Source: Sphaerochaeta pleomorpha str. Grapes
GTDB taxonomy: Bacteria; Spirochaetota; Spirochaetia; Sphaerochaetales; Sphaerochaetaceae
Direction of reading: 5' to 3'
Length of the DNA: 64,000 nt
Assembly (NCBI RefSeq): GCF_000236685.1
Contig: NC_016633.1
Location: 1,612,001-1,676,000 of the forward strand
Of the stretch, positions 25,482 through 34,467 are shown piece after piece. The first letter of the stretch is position 1; the number at the start of each line of letters is the position of its first letter. The notes below the pieces were generated by a model. The model searched no databases, was not told the origin of the DNA, and worked only from the letters and a program-made list of their open reading frames with translations. The position numbers and the translations under genes were made by a program.

Positions 25482-26315
25482 ATGAAAAACGCAAACAAGC
25501 ACTTTACGAAAGTCGGCATGGTACTCATTATCCTTTGGTGTATTTTTACGTTTGTTTTGGTAGGTTGGATTGTCGCAGCATCACTGTCCACCACTAAAGG
25601 GATCTTTTCCAATAAGATCTTCTCTAGCGGTTTTCACCCCCAGAACTATCTTACTGCCTTGGTAAAGCACAAGGTTGGAAGATATTTCATCAACTCCATC
25701 ATCTATACCGGGTTTTCCATCGTAGGGATCATTCTGGTTGCAGCCCCAGCGGCGTATGTGCTGGCTAGATTCCGGTTCAAAGCAAACATGCCTTTGCAAA
25801 ACATGTTCATGACGGCCTTGGGAATCCCAGCCATCATGATCATCCTCCCCTTGTTTGGCATGTTCACAAAGCTGCAGTTAACCAATTCAAGGACCTCTTT
25901 GGTTGTCCTGTATATCTGCCTCAACGTGCCATTCACAATCTTCTTTCTAATCAGTTTCTTCAAGAATATCTCAACATCATTTGAAGAAGCAGCTGCAATC
26001 GATGGATGTGGTCCTATGCGTACGTTCTGGTCAATCATTTTTCCCTTGGCCCAGAGCGGAATCATTACGGTAAGCATCTTCAATTTCATTACCGTATGGA
26101 ACGAATACTTCATTGCCTTGATCTTTGCAAACAAAACCGAACTCAGACCGGTAGCGGTCGGACTCTATTCCATGGTTCAGTCGATGCGCTATATCGGGGA
26201 CTGGGCAGGAATGTTCGCAGCAGTTGTCATAGTTTTCCTGCCTACCTTTATTATTTACCTTTTCCTCTCGGAAAAAATTATAGCCGGGGTTACCGGAGGA
26301 GCAATCAAAGGATGA
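25482..26315 (+). CDS. Sugar ABC transporter permease, MalG type
   Basis: 277 residues, six membrane segments. EAA loop FEEAAAIDGCGPMRTFWSIIFP near residue 167 and C-terminus IIAGVTGGAIKG. SD AGGAGG. Its stop overlaps the start of the DUF5107 gene (ATGA). Confidence 0.93.
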   Translation: MKNANKHFTKVGMVLIILWCIFTFVLVGWIVAASLSTTKGIFSNKIFSSGFHPQNYLTALVKHKVGRYFINSIIYTGFSIVGIILVAAPAAYVLARFRFKANMPLQNMFMTALGIPAIMIILPLFGMFTKLQLTNSRTSLVVLYICLNVPFTIFFLISFFKNISTSFEEAAAIDGCGPMRTFWSIIFPLAQSGIITVSIFNFITVWNEYFIALIFANKTELRPVAVGLYSMVQSMRYIGDWAGMFAAVVIVFLPTFIIYLFLSEKIIAGVTGGAIKG

Positions 26316-28285
26316 TCACCAAGGGTTTCTATACAGTCAAGGCGGCACTCAACAAGGGAGAAAACCCTTTGCCCCATTTCAGGGATAAGAATCACGACCT
26401 CACCGTTATCACCAGAGCCCCCTTTCCCAAAGAGTATGCCAAGAATCTTGGTCAGAATTGCGGGAAACGAGTTCTGCCCTATTATATCCAGGACCGTTAC
26501 GACAGAACCCTAACGATAACAGATATCCCCTCTATCCTACTGGAAAACCAATACCTGAAGGCAACGGTTCTTCCCACCTTGGGTGGACGATTGATCAGCT
26601 TGTATGACAAAACAGAACAAAAGGAACTGTTGTTCAACACCTCTACCATACAGACGGCAAACCTTGCCAATCGTGATGCTTGGTTTGCCGGTGGAATTGA
26701 GTGGAACTTTGGACAGTATGGGCATGCTTTTTCGAGTAACAGTCCTGTCTACTGTGCAAAGCAGGTAGATGCAGAAGGCAATGAGTTCTTGCGTCTCTAT
26801 GAATTTGAACGATGCATAGGTGTCTATTGGAAGATAGATTTGCACCTTAAGGACAGGTTTCTCTACGCCCACATGGCTGTCCACAACCTATCCACAAGCG
26901 ACACCTCTCTCTATTACTGGACTAACGTAGCATTGAAACAAACAAAAAAGACCCGCGTCTTTGCAAGCGAGGGAGAAGTCATCTATATCGACCCCTTCGT
27001 ACCCAAAGGGATGAAAGGCTATGGTTTCGGAGAACTTCCTTATCTGGAAATCCTTTCGGACACTGATGTATCCTACCCTGCAAACTTCCCCTACTCCAAT
27101 GAATATTTCTTCACCTGTGACCATAGCCAGGTTCCCTGGGAGGCAACCATCCAAGAAGATGGTTCTTCCTTCTTCGATGCCTCCACTGCAAACCTTGCAT
27201 TCAGGAAGATGTTCTGCTGGGGTAATGGCTGGGGAGGCAAACACTGGCAGGAATATCTTTCCCCCGAGGGTGGAGAATATTTCGAGGCCCAGGCGGGATT
27301 GGCTCCCAGCCAGCTCCATGGCTTGACCTTGCCAAAACAAACTACCTATACATGGACCCAGTGTTTCGGTTCACTCGGCAACAAAGCCAAGATCGAACAG
27401 GTCAAGGCTATCGAATCGTGGAAAGAAGCCAGGGATACTATCCAGACAGTCCTTACATCCCTAGTAGACAGAAACAAACTCAAGCAGTATGAGAGCATCT
27501 TTGAAAAGGAAAGCGAAAAAGCTACAGGAGAGTTGCTCTGTATCGGAAGCGGTTGGGGGTACCTCGAAAACCTCAGGGCACAAACACCTTTGCCCAAAGG
27601 CATGCGCTTCATCCCTGAAGCCGACCTACAGGTCTGGGAGAATTTCATCCATACAGGGATCTTAGAAACCAAGGCAAAACCAAGCCTTCCCTTTTCCTGT
27701 CCTCCCCTCACGTGGTATCCATTGCTCAAAGACAGCCCTTCTGCAGCATATTATGCAGGAATCCTTGCCCTTGAACTGGAACAAGAGGATGAAGCCGAGA
27801 AATATTGGAAAAACAAATCGGATGGATTTTCCTTAAGAAACCTTGCTATTCTCGAGGTAAGGAGAGGGAATAGTAAAGAGGCATTGCAACTGTACCGCTT
27901 AGCCAGTAAAAGCAAGGAATACAACCTAGACCGTGCAATAGCCGAAGAATTCATCAGACTGCTGGTCAAAGAGCAGTTTTTCCAAGAAGCAAAGCTGGCA
28001 TACGAACAGCTTCCAGAAGCATGGAAAACAGAAAGCGACTCCCTTGCAATCGACCAGGCGTGGATTGCTTGTCATGAACAGGATGCACAAACGCTGGGGG
28101 AAATCCTTTTGCGTCCCTGGCATGCAGTAAGGGAAGGTGAGACACCGTTCAAAGAACTCTGGTTTGAATGGAAAGCGATTCTTTACAGCAAAGAGCATAA
28201 CCAGATTCTTGACGACTCGATCAGGGAGAAAATCATGAACGAGCTGACACTTCCGCAAAAGTTCGACTTCAATATGGTGATGTAA
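26312..28285 (+). CDS. DUF5107 domain protein with C-terminal TPR-like repeats
   Basis: 657 residues. Residues of about 50-330 have the DUF5107 pattern, which resembles the aldose-epimerase (mutarotase) beta-sandwich: LENQYLKATVLPTLGGRLISLYDK, then WFAGGIEWNFGQYGHAF, LYYWTNVAL and CWGNGWGGKHWQEYL. The last ~150 residues are helical repeats (AGILALELEQEDEAEKYW, AILEVRRGNSKEALQLYRLA) like TPRs. True start is the ATG at 26312 overlapping the permease stop; the frame is open upstream but there it is a shadow of the permease. No signal peptide, so cytoplasmic. Biochemical role of the family is not established; the context suggests handling of the imported sugar. Confidence 0.8.
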   Translation: MITKGFYTVKAALNKGENPLPHFRDKNHDLTVITRAPFPKEYAKNLGQNCGKRVLPYYIQDRYDRTLTITDIPSILLENQYLKATVLPTLGGRLISLYDKTEQKELLFNTSTIQTANLANRDAWFAGGIEWNFGQYGHAFSSNSPVYCAKQVDAEGNEFLRLYEFERCIGVYWKIDLHLKDRFLYAHMAVHNLSTSDTSLYYWTNVALKQTKKTRVFASEGEVIYIDPFVPKGMKGYGFGELPYLEILSDTDVSYPANFPYSNEYFFTCDHSQVPWEATIQEDGSSFFDASTANLAFRKMFCWGNGWGGKHWQEYLSPEGGEYFEAQAGLAPSQLHGLTLPKQTTYTWTQCFGSLGNKAKIEQVKAIESWKEARDTIQTVLTSLVDRNKLKQYESIFEKESEKATGELLCIGSGWGYLENLRAQTPLPKGMRFIPEADLQVWENFIHTGILETKAKPSLPFSCPPLTWYPLLKDSPSAAYYAGILALELEQEDEAEKYWKNKSDGFSLRNLAILEVRRGNSKEALQLYRLASKSKEYNLDRAIAEEFIRLLVKEQFFQEAKLAYEQLPEAWKTESDSLAIDQAWIACHEQDAQTLGEILLRPWHAVREGETPFKELWFEWKAILYSKEHNQILDDSIREKIMNELTLPQKFDFNMVM

Positions 28286-28364
28286 ATACGTTATCCCTTG
28301 CTATTTGTGCTTCACCCTAGGAAAGCCCTTTCCCCTCTTTACCTCTTCTTGTACTGTTTTTACA

Positions 28365-28399
28365 AAAATTCCTCCCTTGACTGCCAAGGAAGGAATTTT
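28365..28399. terminator. Bidirectional terminator between convergent operons
   Basis: 15-bp stem with one mismatch (AAAATTCCTCCCTTG at 28365-28379, CAAGGAAGGAATTTT at 28385-28399), 5-nt loop, with A/T tracts on both sides. It separates the DUF5107 gene (plus) from the AGE epimerase gene (minus). Confidence 0.85.
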
Positions 28400-28431
28400 C
28401 TGTTGTACATGCTTAGTTTACCTCTTTTTCA

Positions 28432-29637
28432 TCACACCTTCTGCTGCAACTTTCCCAATTCTTCCAGTAACTGGGAACAGACCATATACATGCGGGGAAT
28501 ATGGAATGGGCCTTTGTACATATTACCCTTCAGGGGGGTGGAAAGCGTACCGTCGCGGTGGAAATAGCCGTACCATTCACCCAGTTCCTCATCAAGGAAG
28601 TGGTTCTTCTCATATGCATCGACTATTTTGAAATGCTCAAGGTAGGTTTCTTCCCCTGTGAGGGAATAGGCCATCAGATTTGCAATGGACGCTTCGCACT
28701 GGGGCCACCAGAATTTCATGTCATGCCAGTACTCGCTTCCACTTTTTCCCAAGGCATCTCGGAAGTAGATTATCCCGCCATACTCTTTGTCCCAGCCGAT
28801 ATCCCACATCCAATCGAGCATCGTAGTGCCAAGCTCTATAAGTTTTGGATCATTGTCCCTGTACTTTGCCTCACGCATGATAAACCAGGAACCCTCGATG
28901 GCATGCCCAGGGTTAAGCATCCTTCCTTCTATATGATCCAGTTGCAGCGTCCCGTCAGGGGCACACTGCTCAACTACCAGTTTCCTTTCAGGGCGCACAA
29001 AATACGTGGTTATTTCTTTGAGCAATCCATCGATGAATTTTGTAAGATCTTCTTTGTGCTCAGGGCAGGCCTCACGCAGTTCCTGTGCAGTGTTGAGCAG
29101 GATCATAGGGACGCCGAAACCCTTCGATGGTGCATTTTCCTGGTTGAATTTGGGTATGAGCAAGCCAGGGGTTTCCAGTGACTTCAGCACCTTCTGGAAC
29201 AAAGCATAGGCTTTATCTGCATAGTCTTTCTTGCCAAAGGCCCTGCTATATGCGGCAAACCCGATAATGGCGAAGGTCTCGCTGAAAATATAGCGAGAGC
29301 GCTTAATTACCGGCTTTCCATCCTTGGTCACCCTGAAATACATTCTTCCGTCTTGCGGATCGAAGCAATGGTCTTCGATGAAGGCAACAAGGGAATCACA
29401 GACCTCTTTAAAGGCTTCTCTCTTTTCGATTGTCAGATAGGTGGAGGCAAATACCCACAGGGCACGGCCTTGAAACCATACGGATTTATCACTCTCGAGG
29501 ATGGAACCATCCCGGTCGAGCCCAGTATACATGCCACCATGAATCGGGTCGAATCCATGTTCCATCCAAAAAGGAAGCACGTTATCGACAAGCATGTCCT
29601 TGTATTCTTTCGCTAATGAATTAAACGTTTTATCCAT
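28432..29637 (-). CDS. AGE-family epimerase (N-acylglucosamine 2-epimerase superfamily)
   Basis: 401 residues, the normal length of the (alpha/alpha)6-barrel AGE family. Conserved features: VWFQGRALWVFA, IKRSRYIFSETFAIIGFA, GRMLNPGHAIEGSWFIM with the catalytic-site His, WPQCEA, and WYGYFHRDGTLSTPLKGNMYKGPFHIPRM with the second His near the end. The ATG 29637 is preceded by AGGAGG; a TTG one codon earlier is unlikely. Members interconvert GlcNAc/ManNAc, or mannose/glucose units of free sugars or cellobiose. Beside a NanA-like lyase and a hexosamine-kinase-like gene, GlcNAc/ManNAc 2-epimerase is the best guess. Same strand as gntR and the lyase. Confidence 0.88.
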   Translation of the reverse strand: MDKTFNSLAKEYKDMLVDNVLPFWMEHGFDPIHGGMYTGLDRDGSILESDKSVWFQGRALWVFASTYLTIEKREAFKEVCDSLVAFIEDHCFDPQDGRMYFRVTKDGKPVIKRSRYIFSETFAIIGFAAYSRAFGKKDYADKAYALFQKVLKSLETPGLLIPKFNQENAPSKGFGVPMILLNTAQELREACPEHKEDLTKFIDGLLKEITTYFVRPERKLVVEQCAPDGTLQLDHIEGRMLNPGHAIEGSWFIMREAKYRDNDPKLIELGTTMLDWMWDIGWDKEYGGIIYFRDALGKSGSEYWHDMKFWWPQCEASIANLMAYSLTGEETYLEHFKIVDAYEKNHFLDEELGEWYGYFHRDGTLSTPLKGNMYKGPFHIPRMYMVCSQLLEELGKLQQKV

Positions 29638-29652
29638 CAAACAACCTCCTCA

Positions 29653-29670
29653 AAGGGCGTTTTCGCCCTT
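29653..29670 (-). other. Intercistronic hairpin between gntR and the epimerase gene
   Basis: Perfect 7-bp stem AAGGGCG/CGCCCTT with a TTTT loop just upstream of the epimerase ribosome-binding site. No T-tract; it may tune processing or translation. Confidence 0.55.
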
Positions 29671-29702
29671 GGTAAGTATACACGTTCCCTCTTGTTTACT
29701 CT

Positions 29703-30440
29703 CTAGCAAACATCCATCCCAGGAACAGCTAGCCCGCTTGTTTTGAATTCTTGTATCAACATCACCTTGGTTGTCCATAAATGCTCCCTGACAGCTTTTG
29801 CTGCTCGATCAGGATCATCCTGGGATAGCTGGGCAAGCAACTCATGATGGTTTTTCAAAATTCGTTCTTTGCCAGGAGTCGAGTAGATATGATACATGCT
29901 ATAGAACGTCCCCAACCTGATCATCCGGGAAAATTCGTTGATGAGCATCTTGCTTTCAGATAATTTTACCAGGCTTTCATGGAAATCATATTCCAGATTC
30001 CAGTTCCCCTGTCCATTCACGAAAGTAGAATCGAGCATGGCAGCTTTGACCAATAAGGTTTCGTAATTATCCCTGATGGGTTTTCCGCAATAAATTCTTG
30101 CAGCCTGGCATTCCAAAGCCTCACGGACAATCAGATGCTCATAGATTTCCCGAAGCCCGAAAGGAGCCACGATAGTACCCTTACGGGGGATGGTGACAAA
30201 ATATCCTTCCAGCTCCAATTGGATTACGGCTTCAAGGACAGGCGCCACGCTAACCCCCAACTGTTTTGCAATATCCCGACGGTTAAGAACCGTACCGGGT
30301 GGCAATTCCTTGTTGATCAGCATTGCCAACAGAATTGAATACACTTCATTTGCAAGGGATTTTTTTTTCTTGCTATGATGTAGTGTTGACTCTGCAAGGC
30401 CATCACGAAGGTTCTCTACAGCTTTCTCATGAGAAATCAA
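29703..30440 (-). CDS. GntR-family (FCD) transcriptional regulator
   Basis: 245 residues: winged helix (LPPGTVLNRRDIAKQLGVSVAPVLEAVIQLELEGYF, continuing to IPRKGTIV) and a helical FCD effector domain with the acid/His metal-ligand pattern (VREALECQAARIY, DYDFHESLVKLS-type segment, HHELLAQLSQDDPDRAAKAVREHL). The start is TTG at 30440: AAGGAG lies eight bases upstream and no ATG fits. It lies between the lyase and the epimerase, so it is the likely regulator of the lyase-transporter operon, comparable to NanR, which is also GntR/FCD. A palindrome in the promoter region at 37208-37217 is a possible target. Confidence 0.88.
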   Translation of the reverse strand: MISHEKAVENLRDGLAESTLHHSKKKKSLANEVYSILLAMLINKELPPGTVLNRRDIAKQLGVSVAPVLEAVIQLELEGYFVTIPRKGTIVAPFGLREIYEHLIVREALECQAARIYCGKPIRDNYETLLVKAAMLDSTFVNGQGNWNLEYDFHESLVKLSESKMLINEFSRMIRLGTFYSMYHIYSTPGKERILKNHHELLAQLSQDDPDRAAKAVREHLWTTKVMLIQEFKTSGLAVPGMDVC

Positions 30441-30520
30441 AATAATAGCTCCTTGTTGCGGGTATCCATAGAACTGGATTATTCACAGTAGCTTCCAAGC
30501 CTACTCCTGTCAATATATAA

Positions 30521-30547
30521 GGAGGCTAAGGCTTACGCCCAGCCTCC
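30521..30547 (-). terminator. Hairpin after the NanA-like lyase gene
   Basis: GGAGGCT/AGCCTCC outer stem (7 bp) with inner GGC pairs, then TTATAT on the minus strand. Weak T-tract, so termination is probably partial before gntR. Confidence 0.6.
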
Positions 30548-30556
30548 CAAAACTCC

Positions 30557-31483
30557 CTAGAGATTTTCGAGAACCTCAACACCGGTAATATGATATCTGT
30601 CCCTGATTTCCTTCAAACCTCTTCTCAGATCTTCTTCTGCTTCAGCTGTGAGCGGAGCAAAAGGTTTTCTGGCAAATCCTGCATCATGGCCAATCCAAGA
30701 AAGCATTTTCTTCATGCTGGCAAAGAATGAATGTTCAAGGACAAAGAAAATGATTGCATCGGCACTGATCTGCAAAGACCTGGCTTTCTTGATATCATTT
30801 TCCCTTTCGGCTTGTACAATCTGAATGAAAAGTTCAGGAATTACATTGTAAAAGGAACCGATGATTCCATCTGACCCGAAAGCAAGCCCCGACATTGCCA
30901 TTTCGTCACACCCAGAATAGACCATGAAATCTTTTCCTATTTCTTCCTTGATCCGTAGTATCTCATAATGGGAGGTTGCCGTGTACTTGATACCTTTCAC
31001 ATTCTCGATCTTTGCCAGACGTTTGATCGTATTGAAATCGACCAGTCCGGCAAGGGCGATATTGTAGACAATCATAGGAAGCGGTACGCTCTCGCTTATA
31101 TCCTGGTAATAGCTCACAATCTCATCACTGGAAAACTTGAAGTAAAATGGGGGAACAGATGAAATTGCATCTGCACCCATTTTATATGCATGCCGAGCCA
31201 AATCAATCGACTTATCGGTGCCGATATCCCCTACATGGACAATGACGGGGATTTTATGTGCTACCTCGTCAATGACAACTTCAACGACTTTCTTGCGTTC
31301 ATCCGAAGACATTAGGAAGGTTTCCCCCGTGCTTCCGGTCAAATACAAGCCATCGATATTCTTTGACAAGAGAAATCTGGTAAGGTCACGCTGCCTTTTT
31401 TCATCAAATGCCCCACTCTCGTCAAAACATGTCATCATTGCTGGAATAACGCCCTTAATCCCCTGTAAATTTATACTACTCAT
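30557..31483 (-). CDS. DapA/NanA-family aldolase, probable N-acetylneuraminate lyase
   Basis: 308-residue TIM barrel of the dihydrodipicolinate synthase/sialic acid lyase family. Seen: GVIPAMMTCFDESGAFD, the carboxylate-binding GSTGE loop near residue 50, catalytic Tyr in PMIVYNI, and the Schiff-base Lys in KGIKYTATSHYEI. The Y-N-I and KYT forms fit the lyase branch better than biosynthetic DapA. Together with the AGE epimerase, a FCD GntR regulator and a dipeptide-type importer (SatABCD of Haemophilus ducreyi carries sialic acid and is of this type), cleavage of Neu5Ac to ManNAc and pyruvate is the best hypothesis. Another 2-keto-3-deoxy acid aldolase role is possible. Five nt after the ATPase gene. 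Confidence 0.82.
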   Translation of the reverse strand: MSSINLQGIKGVIPAMMTCFDESGAFDEKRQRDLTRFLLSKNIDGLYLTGSTGETFLMSSDERKKVVEVVIDEVAHKIPVIVHVGDIGTDKSIDLARHAYKMGADAISSVPPFYFKFSSDEIVSYYQDISESVPLPMIVYNIALAGLVDFNTIKRLAKIENVKGIKYTATSHYEILRIKEEIGKDFMVYSGCDEMAMSGLAFGSDGIIGSFYNVIPELFIQIVQAERENDIKKARSLQISADAIIFFVLEHSFFASMKKMLSWIGHDAGFARKPFAPLTAEAEEDLRRGLKEIRDRYHITGVEVLENL

Positions 31484-31487
31484 ATCA

Positions 31488-32513
31488 CTATTCCCCCTGC
31501 TCTATGTAATGGTTTTCTTCCATAAGGTGGCAGGATACAAAATGTATCTCTCCATCTATCTCATACGGCTTTAACTGTGGTGCCTCCGTCTTGCACCGTT
31601 CGTGACAATGCTTGCACCTAGGATGAAACGGACATCCAGAGGGAGGATTGACCGGGCTAGGGACATCTCCTTCCAACACAATACGCTTCCGTTTCGTATC
31701 AAGATCAACAACAGGAATCGCAGAGAACAAAGCTTGGGTATAAGGATGCATCGTATTTGCATACAGCCTCTTGGTAGAAGCCAGTTCTACAATCTTCCCA
31801 AGATACATCACTGCTATCCGGTCGCTGATGTACTCAACGACGCTCAAATCGTGCGTAATGAAAACATAGGTTAGGTTGCGTTCCTTTTTGAGGTCCAATA
31901 GCAAATTCAAAACCTGTGCCCTGATCGAAACATCCAGTGCGCTTACTGCTTCATCGCAGATGACCAGTTCGGGATTCACGCTTAAAGCTCTGGCAATACC
32001 GATACGTTGACGCTGGCCACCGGAAAACTCATGGGGATATCTGTCCATATATTCTGGACGCATATTAACTGCCTCAAGCAAATCTCCGATAATTTTTCGC
32101 TGCTCTTCACGTTTTCGAACACCAAACCTATTCAAAGGATCCTTGAGTGAGGTAAAAATCGTAAACGACGGGTTAAGTGAAGAATACGGATCCTGAAAGA
32201 CTATCTGCATCTTTTTCCTATATTCAGACATCTGTTTCTCATTAAGCTTGAGAATATCTGTTTGCTCTGTGCCATTTTGGAAACAAACCTCACCTTCTTT
32301 GGCATGAACCAGCTTCAATAATGTTTTCCCCAGTGTAGATTTCCCACACCCAGATTCTCCCACCAACCCAAGGGTTTCTCCCTTATAAATATCGAGGGTA
32401 ACCCCATCAACGGCTTTTACATGCCCGACAACACGTTTAAAAACCCCTTTTTTGACAGGAAACCAAGTCTTTACATCACGGACACTCAATAAGACTTCTT
32501 TTTCTTCAGGCAT
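31488..32513 (-). CDS. Dipeptide-type ABC transporter ATPase, DppF/OppF-like
   Basis: 341-residue ATPase. Walker A GESGCGKST, signature FSGGQRQRIGIARAL, Walker B LVICDEAVSALD, and the C-terminal oligopeptide-transporter extension (PSPVNPPSGCPFHPRC, with a Cys cluster that in this family can hold an Fe-S cluster). SD GAGGAGG. Overlaps the partner ATPase gene by 8 nt. Pairs with the next ATPase to drive the permeases encoded upstream. Confidence 0.94.
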   Translation of the reverse strand: MPEEKEVLLSVRDVKTWFPVKKGVFKRVVGHVKAVDGVTLDIYKGETLGLVGESGCGKSTLGKTLLKLVHAKEGEVCFQNGTEQTDILKLNEKQMSEYRKKMQIVFQDPYSSLNPSFTIFTSLKDPLNRFGVRKREEQRKIIGDLLEAVNMRPEYMDRYPHEFSGGQRQRIGIARALSVNPELVICDEAVSALDVSIRAQVLNLLLDLKKERNLTYVFITHDLSVVEYISDRIAVMYLGKIVELASTKRLYANTMHPYTQALFSAIPVVDLDTKRKRIVLEGDVPSPVNPPSGCPFHPRCKHCHERCKTEAPQLKPYEIDGEIHFVSCHLMEENHYIEQGE

Positions 32514-33519
32514 GGTTTACCTCCTCCTCGTATTTCCAGCAACGAACCGAATGGGATTCGGAGATTTTCGTCTCGTTTGGCATACAGGAATCACATACAC
32601 CTCGCTTAAAGAAATCACATCGGGGAGCAAACTGACACCCTGGCGGCCTGTCATAGGGATCAGGGGTAACCCCCCTGATCGGTTGCAGATCCTGGTCCCG
32701 GCCCCGGCCAAGGACAGGGATTGAACGTAGGAGCGCAACCGTGTACGGATGACTGGGCCGTTTGAAAACATCTTCAAGGGTCCCTTGTTCGACAACGTTA
32801 CCCATATACATGACCACAACATCATCGGCAAGTTCAGAGACAACCCCCATATCGTGGGTTATCAACATGATTGCTGTATTTCGCTCGGTCTTGAGCTTCA
32901 TGATGAGATCAAAAACCTGGGCTTGGATGGTCACATCAAGGGCTGTTGTCGGTTCATCGGCAATGAGTACCTTTGGATTGCAGGACATGGCCATGGCAAT
33001 CATGGAACGCTGCCTCATTCCTCCCGAGAATTGGTGGGGATATTCCCCTGCCCGTTGCTCGGGAAGAGGAATTCCCATATCGCGAAGCAAGTCGACTGAC
33101 CGCTGCTTTCTCTGTTTCCGATTGAGCTTTGTATGATACAGAAGATTCTCACCGATCTGGTACCCAATGGTATAGACAGGATTGAGGCTTGTCATAGGAT
33201 CTTGGAATACCATGGCAAAATCAGAACCACGCAATGAGCGCATGACTTTGCCATTCCGTTTCTGCTGATCAATTCTAATTTCTTTTCCATTATTAAAATA
33301 GGAAATTTCACTTCCCTTCTCAATTCTTGATAATTCAGGAAGCAACTGCATAATCGAGGAAGCAGTCACACTTTTCCCACACCCAGACTCGCCTACTACA
33401 CAGAGGGTCTTTCCCCTTTTGATATCGAAGGAAACGCCGTTTACGGCCTTGTTGCATCGTCCATTCTGATAGAAAAAGGTCTGGAGGTTTTTCACCCGTA
33501 CCAATACGTCATCTTCCAT
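32506..33519 (-). CDS. Dipeptide-type ABC transporter ATPase, DppD/OppD-like
   Basis: 337 residues from the ATG 33519, which has AGGAGG five bases upstream; the open frame further upstream overlaps the permease gene and is not coding. Walker A GESGCGKSV, signature FSGGMRQRSMIAMAM, Walker B VLIADEPTTALD, then the C-terminal PDPYDRPPGCQFAPRC extension typical of OppD/DppD. The ATPase couples to DppB/C-like permeases. Confidence 0.94.
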   Translation of the reverse strand: MEDDVLVRVKNLQTFFYQNGRCNKAVNGVSFDIKRGKTLCVVGESGCGKSVTASSIMQLLPELSRIEKGSEISYFNNGKEIRIDQQKRNGKVMRSLRGSDFAMVFQDPMTSLNPVYTIGYQIGENLLYHTKLNRKQRKQRSVDLLRDMGIPLPEQRAGEYPHQFSGGMRQRSMIAMAMSCNPKVLIADEPTTALDVTIQAQVFDLIMKLKTERNTAIMLITHDMGVVSELADDVVVMYMGNVVEQGTLEDVFKRPSHPYTVALLRSIPVLGRGRDQDLQPIRGVTPDPYDRPPGCQFAPRCDFFKRGVCDSCMPNETKISESHSVRCWKYEEEVNHA

Positions 33520-33529
33520 TGTTTCCTCC

Positions 33530-34459
33530 TCAACCTTGTTGCGAGGGATCCGAGGCATCCCTGAGCCCATCGCCGATGAAGTTGATACCCAACACAAACA
33601 GCGAGATAACGACACCTACAGGAAGCCAGAGCCACCAATAGGACTGGAGAACCGTCAAGTCATTTGCAGCATTGAGGATATTCCCCCAGGTTGCGATTTG
33701 AAGGGGAACTCCAAGGCCAAGAAAACTCAAGGCAGCCTCCTGCAAGATGAACATGGCAGTAGTTAGGGTGATATTGACCATAATAGGACCTAGGGCATTG
33801 GGCAACATATGCTTGTAACAGATGATAAGAGGGTGTATCCCAAACGCTTTCAAAGCCTGGATGTACTCTTCTTCCCTGATGGAAAGCATCTTTGCACGGG
33901 TCATGCGGTAGAGACTTCCCCAACCGGTAACGATGAAGATAAAAATCAGGTTGCGTATGCTCTGCCCTACTATCGACACCAATAGTAAAACCAGGATTAT
34001 CTGGGGGAACGACATGAAAATCTCAGAAATTCTCATAAAAACTTTGTCGATCAACCCACCTCTATAGCCGCCATAGGCTCCAAGCAAAACACCGATGAAA
34101 GCTGCTCCCAGCGCACTTCCAAAACCCACAAGGATGGAAATACGTCCTCCAAATAAAACACGGGAAAACACATCCCTTCCCAGTTTATCGGTACCAAACA
34201 GGTGTTCGAAAGAGGGATGCTGCAAAACTGCTTTCAAATTAATGGATAAGGGATCGAAACGGGTCAGCAAAGGTGCAAATATCGAGCAGAATACGATAAC
34301 CAGAAAGATTGCAAGGCCCACGACCGAAAGCCGGTTATGGAGTAGTTTCTGCATCCCACGACTTCCTTTCCTTATCCGGTAGGTCTGGTTTTCCTCGGCA
34401 TGCCGAATTCTATCCATCGTCCTGTCAAGTTTTCTCTGGTGATTAAATACAACGTACAT
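33530..34459 (-). CDS. Dipeptide-type ABC transporter permease, DppC-like
   Basis: 309 residues. An N-terminal charged stretch precedes the first membrane helix (LSVVGLAIFLVIVFCSIFAPLL), as usual for DppC/OppC. FGTDKLGRDVFSRVLFGGRIS is the family signature; the ATPase-docking loop is YIQALKAFGIHPLIICYKHMLPN. The ATG 34459 with AGGAGA four bases upstream is the real start; a 56-codon extension in frame is spurious. Eight nt from the DppB-like gene. Confidence 0.93.
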   Translation of the reverse strand: MYVVFNHQRKLDRTMDRIRHAEENQTYRIRKGSRGMQKLLHNRLSVVGLAIFLVIVFCSIFAPLLTRFDPLSINLKAVLQHPSFEHLFGTDKLGRDVFSRVLFGGRISILVGFGSALGAAFIGVLLGAYGGYRGGLIDKVFMRISEIFMSFPQIILVLLLVSIVGQSIRNLIFIFIVTGWGSLYRMTRAKMLSIREEEYIQALKAFGIHPLIICYKHMLPNALGPIMVNITLTTAMFILQEAALSFLGLGVPLQIATWGNILNAANDLTVLQSYWWLWLPVGVVISLFVLGINFIGDGLRDASDPSQQG

Positions 34460-34467
34460 ATTCTCTC

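Noticed and set aside
26006-26311. Upstream extension of the DUF5107 gene
   Set aside because: The frame is open but here it reads the permease gene out of frame; the ATG at 26312 overlaps the permease stop and gives the family N-terminus.
28501-29181. Plus-strand frame of 226 codons opposite the epimerase gene
   Set aside because: Shadow of the well-supported AGE epimerase frame.
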